The position numbers and the translations under genes were made by a program. Below, piece after piece: positions 50,802 through 61,984 of a stretch of 64,000 nt of DNA (position 1 is the stretch's first letter; every line of letters starts with the position of its first letter). Origin of the DNA: Prunella strophiata (lineage: Eukaryota; Chordata; Aves; Passeriformes; Prunellidae); NCBI GenBank assembly GCA_036583965.1, contig JAZBQD010000015.1:27750310-27814309 (forward strand), read 5' to 3'. The notes beneath the pieces are model-generated. The model was not told the origin of the DNA. It was given only the letters and a program-made list of their open reading frames with translations, and ran no database searches.

Positions 50802-51378
50802 TGTTGTGGTTTAACCCTGGCCAGCAACCAAGGCCCACATTGCCTCTCACCCACTCCCCCACAGCGGGACTGGGGAGAGAATCAGAAAGGTAAAAGCTAA
50901 AAAAACTCATGGATTGAGATAAAGACAGTTTGACAGAGAAAGTGAAAGCCATGCATACATGCAAAGCAAAGCAAGAGCTTAATTCACTGCTTCCCATGGG
51001 CAGGCAGCAGCTCTGCTATGTCCAGAAGAGCAGGGCCCCATCCTGTGGAACAGTCACCCAGTAAGACAAAATCACTGCAAACTTTTTCCCCTTCTTCCTT
51101 CTTCGCTCCACTTTATATATTGAATGTGATGTCATGTGGTCTGGAATATCCCTTTGGTCAGTTTGGGTCACCTGTCCCAGCTGTGTCTCCTCCCAACTTC
51201 CCAAGCACCAGCATGGCAGTACAAGCAGCAGAAAAGGCTTTGGCTCTGTGCAAGCCCTGCTCAGCAATAACAAAAACATCTCTGTGTTATCAGCCCTGCA
51301 TTCCACACAAATCCAAAACACAGTTCCATACTGGTCACTGTGAAGAAAGATAACTCCACCCCAGTTGAAACCAGCACA
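50802..51378 (-). mobile_element. ERVL-type avian LTR, probable 5' LTR of a truncated provirus
   Basis: On the plus strand the LTR reads from TGTTGTGGTTTAACC to GTTGAAACCAGCACA, the reverse complement of an LTR with TG...CA ends. Landmarks include 'cactcccccacagcggg' (50850-50866), 'gattgagataaagacagtttgac' (50913-50935), TTTATATA (51112-51119, the minus-strand TATA box) and 'ggccaccca'-type spacing that matches the copy at 26332-26916 in reverse. The flanking 5-mers (AGGAT and AGCTA) differ. That is expected if only one LTR survives with internal sequence on its inner side. The 145-codon minus and 111-codon plus frames are by-products. Confidence 0.78.
51112..51119 (-). promoter_or_regulatory. 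TATA box of the LTR at 50802-51378
   Basis: TATATAAA on the minus strand, about 310 bp before the 3' end of the LTR, at the place corresponding to 26593 in the sister copy. Confidence 0.5.
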
Positions 51379-52865
51379 AGCTAGCAGTCCATGAACACCA
51401 TAAATATACTGCTTTAGCTTCTGAAACTGAAAGGCTATTAATAGTTCTCCCAAAGTAAGAACTTACTTCTTACTTACTGACTTACATGAAACTTACTATA
51501 AAACATACTTAATGTTTTGTAACAAATATTTAGACAGCTTCAGCCTGTTCCCTCACAGTATATTATACTCCACTAATGCCACATCCTGGTGGTGGGAAGT
51601 ACTGCACTGGCTGAATGAAAGCAATAGATTCTTTGCCAAACCATCCCAACACAAATGAATTCACCAGTCCTCTGCCCAAACCTGCAGAAAGGGGCTGATG
51701 CAGTTTTTTACCAGGTAGAGACCTGTGTCTACTGATCTTACTTCAAAACTACTGTCTTAAGTATCTTGATTTCATTCTTCTAAGTAATACCTGAACTGTC
51801 CTGGTTTAGCCATCCCACCCAGACTTCCTGATCAGGAGCACAGCTGGCTCTCCTCTGGGACAGGAGAAATGGGTTTCCAAAGTCCTCTTCCATAGGCCCA
51901 GCATGAGCACCTCACATCCCAGAGGAGATAGAGCACTCAGGACAGGCAGAAGCAGCTCCATCATGCCTCATCTGACCCCTGAGAAGAAGACACACAACAG
52001 ATGCAGGGCACTGAATGGATTTGTATACTGATCTGACTCCAAAATAAAATATAGATAGAAGAACTTAGTCTGTACATAATACTACTGAGAGAGACAAACT
52101 TCTCCCTGCATGTTAGGAGATCTGCTTCCTTCTGTAAAGAAACCCTCTGTTTTAAACCAAACCACAAGGCTTTAAAACAAACCACTGCAAAGTCTCTGTT
52201 GATTTCACTAAGATAACACCCCATCTGTATTCAACCAGATGTTCCCACACCCTACACTTACCCCTCACTCTTTAGCACCAATGTAAAGAGATTTGGGTTT
52301 CATACTTTGACTCTTGTAGTGGTCTATTTGTAGAAGGTGCACACAGTTTATCAGCATGATACTGCCTGTTAAAGAAAGTTTGAGTTCTGAACACATGTAT
52401 CTGTTTGCCACAAAATACTAAATGCCACTTTCAACTGTACAAGGTGTCTATACCAGCCACTGATATAAACTTATCAGGTGCTGGCTAAAGGAAGTCCACA
52501 ATTAAAATTGTCAGAAAAAATATATTTGAAATCCATAAAATCCTAAATTCACCATCAGACAATAGGCAAATACATAACTGGAGAACACATCCCATTGCCT
52601 GTAAAGACATTGATGGCTTCCAAATGGAGGACAGACATTTGTGTCACTTTTAAGGCACAGAGCATTATTGTGCTAATAGCCCATTAAATCACATCATCAT
52701 CATTTGTACTACTACAGGAAGAAACATTAATGTACCTTAAATATTAAAGCTGTTTTGTGAAACTTGTGTTTGACAAGCTATAAGTCTTCTTTTTTGTAGT
52801 TCTTTCTTTATTGTTAGGTGAATTACAGAGATTTGGTTGAAAAAAGGTTGCATTAACCAGATGAT

Positions 52866-52890
52866 CATATGAGGTTTCCATATGAGGTTT
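52866..52890. repeat. Short tandem duplication, 13-bp period
   Basis: CATATGAGGTTT occurs at 52866-52877 and 52879-52890. Confidence 0.8.
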
Positions 52891-55662
52891 TTAGACCACT
52901 CTCAAATCTCTGTGCAATTGAAACACAACAGCTTTGCCATTATTAAAGGTAAAGACTTCTTATTGACATTAAATTTGGCTCCCTTCTGTACAGATTGGAG
53001 GATCCATCCAACAGCACAAAATGAAAAAAAAAGCTTAAAACACCTGCTGTTTGGCCAGCACCACAATTTCTGGCCTTTACCACTTTTGGTTTACACTGGT
53101 TGGTGGAAGCTGTTAACCTATAGCTTTCCTCAGTGCTATGGGAAGTTTGTAAGAGGAGGTTAAATGAACATTTCTCAGAATAAATCAGAGTGCTAACTGA
53201 GCTTCATCATGTGCACTATGTAGGTAACTTCTCCAAGTCCCTTCTGGGGGCTATTTTCTGTAACCAGCAATTGTTTCAGGCTGTTACCCTACAATTCAGC
53301 TTAGTGCTTCCATAAGCTCCTCAAATCATCCCATGGCCTTTTAATGCCACAGCTTTTGTAGTGGAAATAAAATCTATTGCATAACTTGGTGACAAAAAAT
53401 TGATGCAGCTGAAACTCAAAACCATGAAGAAATCTTGGAATATTGGGTTCAAAAGAATACCCTCCATCATGGCCATGCTTTAGGTGAGATTTTGCTGCAC
53501 TGATGTGTATGTAGTTAATAGAAAAAATTGGAAACACATCAATTTTAAAATAATAACACCAAAGCATTGAAGTACATCTGAAAAAGCTGCTCAATCATTT
53601 CTTGATCAGGAGGAATCAGCTGAATCTTGCCCTGATTCAAAGAGATATAGCAAGACCTAACTTTACAGACTGTATCAAAGCTGATTTCACAGTATTAGCC
53701 TGGGCTGTGCTTCAGATGCAATGCTGATGTCCCTCTGGACAGATTATTTATCACAATATATTACAGCTGATTCATGAGCACTGAATGCTAAGGATGCTGC
53801 AAAGCTAATAATGATCTCTATGACTCCTAGTTTACCATCACTGCTCTGCAAGCATGTAATTCATTTCAGGAAGGTGAGAAAGCTATTAAAAAGTAGCATA
53901 ATGTGACTCATTCTGTCAGGCAGTATAAATAGGGTAGGATAATCAGAGTTTGGCAGCATCTCCTCTGGCTTTGAATGTCTCTGAAGGATAGTTCTCTTCC
54001 CTTCCAGACTGGGTAGGTATCCTGCTCCTGTTCTTTAGTTACCTAAAAGAGACAACTTGATTACCTATAAGAGAAAATATCTGTTATTTTGTTAATGATA
54101 GAAAGTTGTGGTTCTTTCAACCAGTGTTTTACTATTTCATGACCAAAATGGAAAGCTTTTTCACTACTGAAAAACCCCACACCTGACTTGTCTGCTATGG
54201 GTTTAGTCACAGGAACAGCAAAGAGAACTAAATTCTTCATATAATACCAGGAATTAATTACTTACCCAACTTCAGGTGTATGTGCAAGTTTTTATGCGTC
54301 ATTTGCTCTGAAAGTGCAATCTATTCAGATTACAATTAAAAAGTGGAAAAGCTGCCTCTGTAAATCATGCAGAAGTGGATTATAGATCTCCTACTGGTGT
54401 TTACAAGATCTGCTGATTGTGCTCAACAGTCCCAAACTGTTTAACTTCCCTTCCTACACTTTGTCATGCCCATACTGTACTTCTCACTGGGAAACATCCC
54501 TCAAAATACTTTTCCCTTTTGGATTAGTCTGCATTTCTGAGCAGAATCATACTTTCAGTTTCATTAGAGAAAACATTTCAAGCCTGCAAGAAGGCAAAAA
54601 AATATTGAATATGTGATTCAAGGGTAATAAATACCTATGTGATCCTGCCTGAAACAATATTTTTCATGTGAATCCTAAAGTCCAGTGTTGTCACAAGGAG
54701 TAACAAGGATATATGGAAAGGTGAATCCCTATAGGAGCCTCTTTTACATTAAACCTGGACAAAGGACAATGTTGCACCATTCCCATGCAGCCTCCCAAAT
54801 TCTGAGTTCATAATTCCTCCTAAGTTGCTCAAAATCTTGCAAATAGATCACAGAAAAAGTAAAAAAATTAGTATATGTCAGCTTCCATTGTGTCCCATAC
54901 TCCTTAGCTGCAAGTCAGCCTCATTCAGAGATCACAGAGAGATAAATTTCTCTTCCCATTTTAAATAGGCTTTGTCATTTCTTAGAGAATGCAAATAGTA
55001 GTCAGACAGAAGAAGAAATGATGGAAGATGATAACATTCTGTCATAAAACGTGTGAAATTAGATTTAAATTAATTTTAGTATATTCATTTCAGTTAAGAA
55101 ATAATTATTTCCAGCAGTTAAAAAATTCCTCAACATTTCAGACAAAATAGTTATTAAATCTTTTCAGAAATTACCAGTAGACTTTTAAAGCTATAATATA
55201 AGCAGCCTTTACCTTAGGAAGTATATTCAGTCTGAAATAGAACCTGTAAATGGATTTTTCTTATCATCCTTGAAGAAGTGTAAACTTAATCTAGTTGCTG
55301 GTTCTTTATCTCAATTCCTTTTTAATTGACATTCTGCTTAAACTAATGAAAAACCACCCTCTCTAAAGTCACTGTAGTTACTACCTTATTCTGGCCTTGT
55401 CAGGAATGACTGACAGAAAGGTGAAGCTTAAACACTGATAGTTTGAAATCTTCCTGTTAATCCAAAGTCACTAAAATCTTAGAACTCTTCAGACTGAACA
55501 TATAGCTACTATTCTTTGTAACTAACTTCAAGAGGATTTGAACTGCTAGATAACATGATTCAATAAGACCTTGGTACACTCTTAAAGCTCCACTTTAAAA
55601 GACTCATTGGCTTATTAGATATTGTGATTTATTCCAGAAAATGCTTTCAAAGAAGGATCAGG

Positions 55663-55663
55663 A

Positions 55664-55698
<35 letters not shown>

Positions 55699-55699
55699 A
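55663..55699. repeat. Compound A18-(CA)7-A6 simple repeat
   Basis: A long A run passes into CA dinucleotides and back into A. This is a typical compound microsatellite. Confidence 0.9.
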
Positions 55700-57018
55700 C
55701 CCCTCTATTTTTGAAACAGAATCTTTTCTACTTTCCTGTAATTCAAGCTGCCAATTTCTCCTGAATAAAGCTGTTAGTCAGAGCCCAGATCCAGCAGATG
55801 AAACTCTGACTGAGAAGAAGTGAGGCTGAGTCAAGCAAGCCCAACCTACAGTAGGTTTCCCTCTCAATTCCCATAATCTATGGCAAATGTGCTTTTCCTG
55901 GACAGAGATGCAGCTTGGTGACACAGGGCATTACATCTGTCAGGAGCACATCATTCAGTTTATGTACCACATTATTGCTGAACAAGAGCATTGGGTTGGA
56001 GGAATATTTTCCAGTGCCACAGGCTGGGGTATGTAGAAGATTGATCCCTTCCAGTGGTAGCCAAGGGGTTTTTGGAGGAAATACTTTTATTTTTCAAAAT
56101 CTGAGGAAAAAAAGAAGGTTAAAAACCTTGATTTAAATTTCTATACTAAGCTTTTAATTTGGGAAAAAAGGTACATTTTGTATTGTAATGTAGCCATTCT
56201 TTAACCAACCCTATTCATCATTTAACTCAATATGTTCAACATTTAAATAATAACTGAACAGATTAACATTTTTATTTTCTTTAAAGTTCTTAGAGTGTTT
56301 ACATGCACTTATGTTTTATATATTAATATTTTGCTTTTCAAGCCTATTTTTTTACTGTAATCATTTGAGCTACAACTATCAATGTACTTCTTGGAAAATA
56401 GGGCTGTAATTCATTCTTGTCAGAAACAGATGGCTGAGAAAATGAAAGCAAAAACAGCAGTGAAAGACAAGGCCACCTGGGTCCATCAGGCTGATGAGAA
56501 AAGCCTGTGAACCTAATTCCAGTGGTACCTGGAGCCAACACAAGCTGGCTTTCAAAACAAGAGCTAGGAGTCAGTCAATAATAAAGAGGCAAAAATAATA
56601 ATAAGAAAAAAATCCCTAAGATGTTGTTGGAGAAGCAGTAAACAGTCTTGGGAATTTTAGGCAGCCCACAAGACCACATGAATTCACTGGGAAATTGGCT
56701 GATCAGGAGTTGTTATGAGTTCTGTTTCTGCTTACACACATGACATGTAGCATGATGCTGAGGGGAATATGTGCAGAGCAACCCACACAGACTTGAGTGC
56801 CTGTGCTGCACTTAGCAAAACTCCCAAGGATGCCCATATTTCACATGCAAACAATAACTCTGTGAGGCTTAAAGGTGCAGTACTTTTGAAAGATGTGGAG
56901 GTACAATCATAAAGCACAACATTAATTATGGTGAAACAAATGCCTTGTTCAAACAGCAGTGCTAGTCACGGGTTGCAGTAGCAGTTATCTTCAACCACAG
57001 CCACTTTGAGCTTTTGGG

Positions 57019-57078
57019 TTTTATTTAAAAAGCTTAATTGGAATTTTTATTACTCCCAATTAAGCTTTTTAATTAAAA
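57019..57078. repeat. 23-bp inverted repeat (hairpin) with a 14-base loop
   Basis: The left arm is 57019-57041 and the right arm 57056-57078. They are complementary at 22 of 23 positions, with a central block of 17 consecutive pairs that includes AAAAAGCTTAATTGG. The loop is 57042-57055. The arms are AT-rich but contain two AAGCTT sites and the GG/CC at the loop, so they are not a simple AT repeat. No known small RNA is recognised. It may be a snap-back mutation product, the remnant of a small DNA transposon, or a cruciform-forming site. Confidence 0.85.
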
Positions 57079-58760
57079 AGAAAGTTAAAAGAGGCTGGAG
57101 GCAAGTATTGCTGAAACTCATATCTGCACAGACTCTGAAGGGGGAAAGAAGGAGTTTTGTAAAATTGCAACTGTCAGCCAGCTGCAGCTTTCAGTTTCAG
57201 CTTACTGCTGATCCCATTTACCTAGCCAGTGGCATGCTGCAAATGCAGATACACACGTCTGCTTGGAAAAGCAGGCTTTCAGCTTTAAATAGCTCTATAA
57301 GACTATAAATCCTGTTTCATTCCTGCAAAGGACACATCACATGAGTAAAAAATACTACCTACTCCTCCATTTCCACTTTTTTTATTCCATTAGCTATTTG
57401 AGTCTGGTAGATATTTTCCTTTTCTGAGACCAGGGTAGATTCATCACAAAATTAATTTAATGGCATTCCAGCAAACATGGGACTACCCTCAAATTTCTCT
57501 CCAGACTTCTGCATGTACAGACAGAACTGAGAACATGTTCATAAAACAGGGGCCCACCTGACCCTTCCCTATAGAACCAAACCAATATTTTAGACCCCAA
57601 ATTTTCCTTCAAATTCAGTTTTTCCATGTGACCTTTAACACTTAATATGGTTTAAAGAAGGAGTGAAAATTATTATGGAGACATCCACAATATTAGCTGT
57701 CAAAGCAGAGACAGGGAACCATTGTCATATGCCAACAAATGAAATTTTTTTAGGATAATTAATATCTTACACCAAATATATAAAAAAAAATAGTATCATT
57801 CATTATTGTACATTAAACTCTCCAGTTTTTGGAAGCAAAGATACTTTATGTTTAGTCCTATTTGGGGCTTGTTCAGAGAGTAAGGTAGTATTCTATCTTG
57901 TTGGATTAGGCCTTGGAATTTACCCTATTGTTCCAAGAGAAAATCTGATAAAAATATTTTCTAAATATAGCCAGTGACAAGGAATTTATTTTTATTTTAA
58001 TATATATATTATTTAAGTGTAACAGTATGACAGTAGGTTATCAGTGAACTAATTCTTAAAGTTTCAATTTAGATATGTGTTTTCCCAGATATGAATCCTG
58101 ACAGAGCTGGTTCTTACCTCACATTTGCTTTAAGTAAAAATCTTACTGTAAATTACTCTTAGAGAATAGATGTGTTTTACATAGGGCTCAGAGGACAAAG
58201 TCATAGAAGGGAATGAAGATTAGTATTGTATGCTTTATTTTTTTTTGACACAGTTAAAGAATGAAAAGTGAAGAGATTACCCAACCCGTAAGCTGAAACA
58301 TTTCTCTCAAGAGAAAGAGGCATTTAATTCCAGGGGAAATTAGGGAGTCAAGAAAGATTGATTTCCTCTTTGTTATTGTAGCTAAAGCTGTGCTTTGAGT
58401 GAAAACTGGAGGGTGAAGTGTGTAGGTAAACATGTACTGTTTTTCTTGGAATGACATAAAACAAAAATTGAGGGATATTCACTGACTTAGATACAGCCCA
58501 GAGAGTGTTTTGATATTTTCAGCAGAAATTATAAGTCATGCTGGATAACTCTTAAAACAGATAATAGAACCATCTAAATACATCAATCTAATAACTTTGA
58601 TGTTTTCTTTATCTTTCCATCTCTCCAATATTTAATTCAGAATGTTTGTGTTTGTCTGTACATCAAGACCATTACCAAACAGCTTACTAAGGGAATATCC
58701 TTCACAGTATTAGTAGTCTGAGGACCAGAGTTTAAATTCTAAGGCACAGTTTTTAAAACT

Positions 58761-58785
58761 ATATGAGGGAAAATATGAGGGAAAA
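58761..58785. repeat. Short tandem duplication, 12-bp period
   Basis: ATATGAGGGAAA occurs at 58761-58772 and again from 58773 without a gap. Confidence 0.85.
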
Positions 58786-61142
58786 TCTCATTCACGTTAG
58801 AGCCCAAAGATTAACACTATAAAGCACAGATATTAAAAGCTTTGTACTGAATTATATTAATTTTGGTTTTGTCTTTGACTTTTTAAGCCAAAATGTCTCT
58901 GGACTGTCAACACAAAGGGTTTCTTCTAGCCAGTGAAAAGCCATGTCAGAAAAGGCACTACCTGTACATCCCACACTACAAATTACAGATGTGGTGAATT
59001 TTGCAGGCTTCTTCCCCCAAGGTCCCTGTGGAAGCCACCACCTCCAGGCATCCTTCTCCTCCCTCTGTTGCTCACACACGTAATATCCAAAGGAAAGAAA
59101 AGGGGGGTGCTTTGGCCCCACCTCCAAAGCATAAATTAATGTAGATGGTGTGTAGGATGAGAGGAAAAGAGCTGTGCTGCTGGTCTGCACCAGGGGTAGT
59201 CATCTAAACTGTGTTTGACCCAGAAGCTGTACAGCTGTAATACTGACCATGACTCAGGAGGCATTATGATATTGTAATTTACATTAAATGATCTAACTAT
59301 GATTTCAAACTATGTAAAAATGTCAGTCATTTTATAGATTCTAATCTTTTTAAAAAGAGGCTAACACACAGCATTGTTTGTCCATTATTCAGTGCTTCAT
59401 TAAAAAGAGTTAAACAAAAAAGCCTGCTGGCAATATTACAAATACATTTACTCAGATTCACTGTTGAGCCATGGGACATTTTTTCATAGTTATGAATATA
59501 TTTTTATGTATTTTCTCATTAATATATATCTTACATATAGACTGTTAATGTAACTATTAATTATTAAATCATTTTTAGCAAGGATTATAAAGAGCTGTTT
59601 CTACATATAAATGAGGTTATGATGGGGTTTGAGGTTTTTTTGCAAAATGTTACTATTAATTACCCAGAACCTGCTGTGGTCATACTGATAAGATGGGGAC
59701 AAAGATTTCAAGGTCCAATTTCACTTGTTTAAATGGATTGTGTATATTTGATATATACTTTATATATCTTTATATATCTTTAGTAAGTGAGAAACCAAGG
59801 GAAATAAATCAGGTATAAATTTAAATTACTGGCTTTATTGTAAGAATTACATTATGTTCTCTGAGAGACTGGGTAAAATTTCTTCTTTAAGTTAGATCTC
59901 CTGCAGGGTGTTATATTTGCTGTGGGAGCATGACCAAGCCCTGCTCCAACACCACTCAGGAGTGGCTGGAAGGGTGCTCACTTCTCCAGCCAAAGGAGCT
60001 TGGCTCTGGATCTATATGACTTTGGATAACATTCAAGATACATCCTCAATAGAGTGGGGGAAGTGAGAGAAAAAAAAAAAAAACACCAACCCCAAAACCA
60101 CCTTATTTAAATGAGTCGACATTTTTGCTTTCTTCTTACTAGGTTGGCTATAAATCTCTGCCTTACTTAATCTTTCCATCAGTCAATCTCAGTCAGGGAA
60201 GTCAGGGCACTTAAGAGCTGTTTGGTTCCAAGCAATTACCTGAATGAAAGACTGCCTGGGATTGGACTAACTATTGGCTCATCTTTATTCTGCAGCACTT
60301 TCAGATCATGAAAGGAGACACCTGAAAAGTAGAAGGGAGGAGGTGCAAGAAACAGGACAAATTGAAAGAGAAAAAACATACTGTAAATGTATACCATAAG
60401 AAAAAAAGGTAGAGATGTATATGTGTTGTTAGACCAAAGGAAAGATTTAGGTGAGAATATAGGGGGGAAAGGCTTCTCTGCTTCTGTACTAAATTTTTGC
60501 TAAAAGTAAGAAGACAGTGAACATTTCGAGCACAAATAACCAAAATCTCCTTTGGGCTATCTGAAATCCAGAATTAACTGCCATTACAAATCATGATGGG
60601 AACTTAATCTTTGGTCTCTCCCATAGCTCTCCTGATCAACAAGCTGTTTATTAAACTGCAGAATTTTTTTCCCCCTCCACCACTTTGAAAAGCTTCTGAC
60701 TCACCCTGATGTGATATGGAAAATATTCTAAGATAAAATCAGAAAATTCACTCTAGTTGAAGCTGAGCCCTGAGACAAACTGCATTTACACATACTGAGT
60801 TTAGTGCTCCACTAAGGAAAACTCCAGGGGGAAATGACCTTGTTTTAAATGTTTTTGTAAGGACTGCAAAGACAATGATTTTTACCAATATTCTCAAGTG
60901 GAGACTTTTAAAAGTAGAAACTTTTCCACTTCATTATGTGACTGTAGACAATTTCATGCAGCAATAAACTTAAGGAAGTATTTTATGCAAAGATTCATAA
61001 AATTTGCCATTAGATCACCCAATCTAAATATTTAGATAACCCATAGATGCTGTTCCAATTATACTGAGCTTTAACTTCATCTCTCTCCTTAATTTTTCTC
61101 TTGGTTCAATCACTTTTTATTACTTTCAGAACTATATTAGAA

Positions 61143-61174
61143 GTTAGTGGCCTCCTAAATTTGTTAGTGGCCTC
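61143..61174. repeat. Short tandem duplication, 20-bp period
   Basis: GTTAGTGGCCTC occurs at 61143-61154 and 61163-61174. Confidence 0.8.
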
Positions 61175-61264
61175 ACGATGGGCAGTAACTGGAAGCCTTA
61201 GGCCCAGCCTTAGCCTCTAGCCCATTTGAAGATGGAGCCAGAGCTCATACACCTTCTCCAGGTA

Positions 61265-61979
61265 TGCCTTGGTTTGAAAAGAGAGGTGTGTGCTAGGAAG
61301 GCAGGAGCCTCTCTTGAAATGGAAAATGTAAACCCCCTCCCTCCAAATTATTATAATTTTGAAATTATGCAGGCTCTCAGTCAAAGATATGGGAGTAGGA
61401 ATAACAGTTCTTTAGTAGGAAAAATAAAAATGCAGTAATACAAAATCACACAGACAGTCAGAACATGACGTGATACCCTGTGGGGCAGGGTGTTGTCAGG
61501 AGTCCAATTAAATGGTGGCTGCAGTCCTCCTGGAGTGACAGACTGTGGTTCTGTTGGAGCAGTGATCCCTGGAGAAGGGTAGTTGCTTTTCTCTGAAGGT
61601 CCAGTGGTGGTGTAGATGGGCCTGGTCTCCCTCTGGGAATCTGGTGGAGAAAAGAAAGCCTGTTCTTCTGAAAATCTAGTGGGAAAGGCTGCCTGCAGTG
61701 TTCCAAATCTCAGACTATATTCAGGTAGGAATGCTTGAGTCCTCTCCCTGGGCAAAGCATCTCACAATGGGATGAGGTAATTTTATCAATCATACTGTGA
61801 CACTCATTAACAGAAGATATTTTCCAGAGGAAGGATTGGTTGTGGAAGAGATAAAGAAAACTGCCACACCTGGTTTTAACAGGTGGCCCAATTGACAGAA
61901 GAAACTGCCCCACCTCTAACAGATGGCAATAGAATAAATACACACCCCTGGCCACATCTTGCACTTGCAGCCTGAGACA
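61265..61979. mobile_element. Solo LTR of an avian endogenous retrovirus with intact 5-bp target-site duplication
   Basis: The 715-bp element runs from TGCCTTGGTTTGAAAAG to GCAGCCTGAGACA, so it has TG...CA ends. Identical 5-mers, AGGTA, lie at 61260-61264 and 61980-61984 and form a clean target-site duplication. Five bp is usual for ERVL and some ERV1 integrations. Orientation is not certain. The start resembles avian LTRs that begin TGTCTTGGTTTG, and an AATAAA lies near the right end (61933-61938), both of which favour the plus strand. I remember this text as an abundant passerine LTR family but cannot name it. The frames of 124 and 82 codons on the minus strand lie inside the LTR and are not genes. 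No internal region is present, so LTR-LTR recombination is the likely origin. Confidence 0.83.
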
Positions 61980-61984
61980 AGGTA

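Larger units (their letters stand above)
51379..57018. other. Unassigned AT-rich non-coding stretch
   Basis: No gene is recognised. A phrase beginning TGTCCTGGTTTAGCC at 51798 recalls the start of an avian LTR, but the sequence after it does not continue like one. A TATAAATA sits at 53925-53932 without other promoter support. Small repeats are listed separately. Confidence 0.5.
57079..61264. other. Unassigned AT-rich non-coding stretch
   Basis: No gene or repeat family is recognised. It contains an A14 tract (60070-60083) and two small direct duplications (58761-58785 and 61143-61174). The 112-codon minus frame at 58852-59190 has no recognised domain. Confidence 0.5.

Noticed and set aside
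51016..51453. 145-codon minus frame and opposing 111-codon plus frame
   Set aside because: Both fall in the ERVL-type LTR at 50802-51378.
51798..52000. LTR start suggested by TGTCCTGGTTTAGCC
   Set aside because: Only the first about 15 bases resemble avian LTR starts. The rest does not follow any family I recognise and no matching end was found.
53925..53932. TATAAATA as a gene promoter
   Set aside because: No other promoter element, first exon or conserved frame follows within reach. The motif is common in AT-rich DNA.
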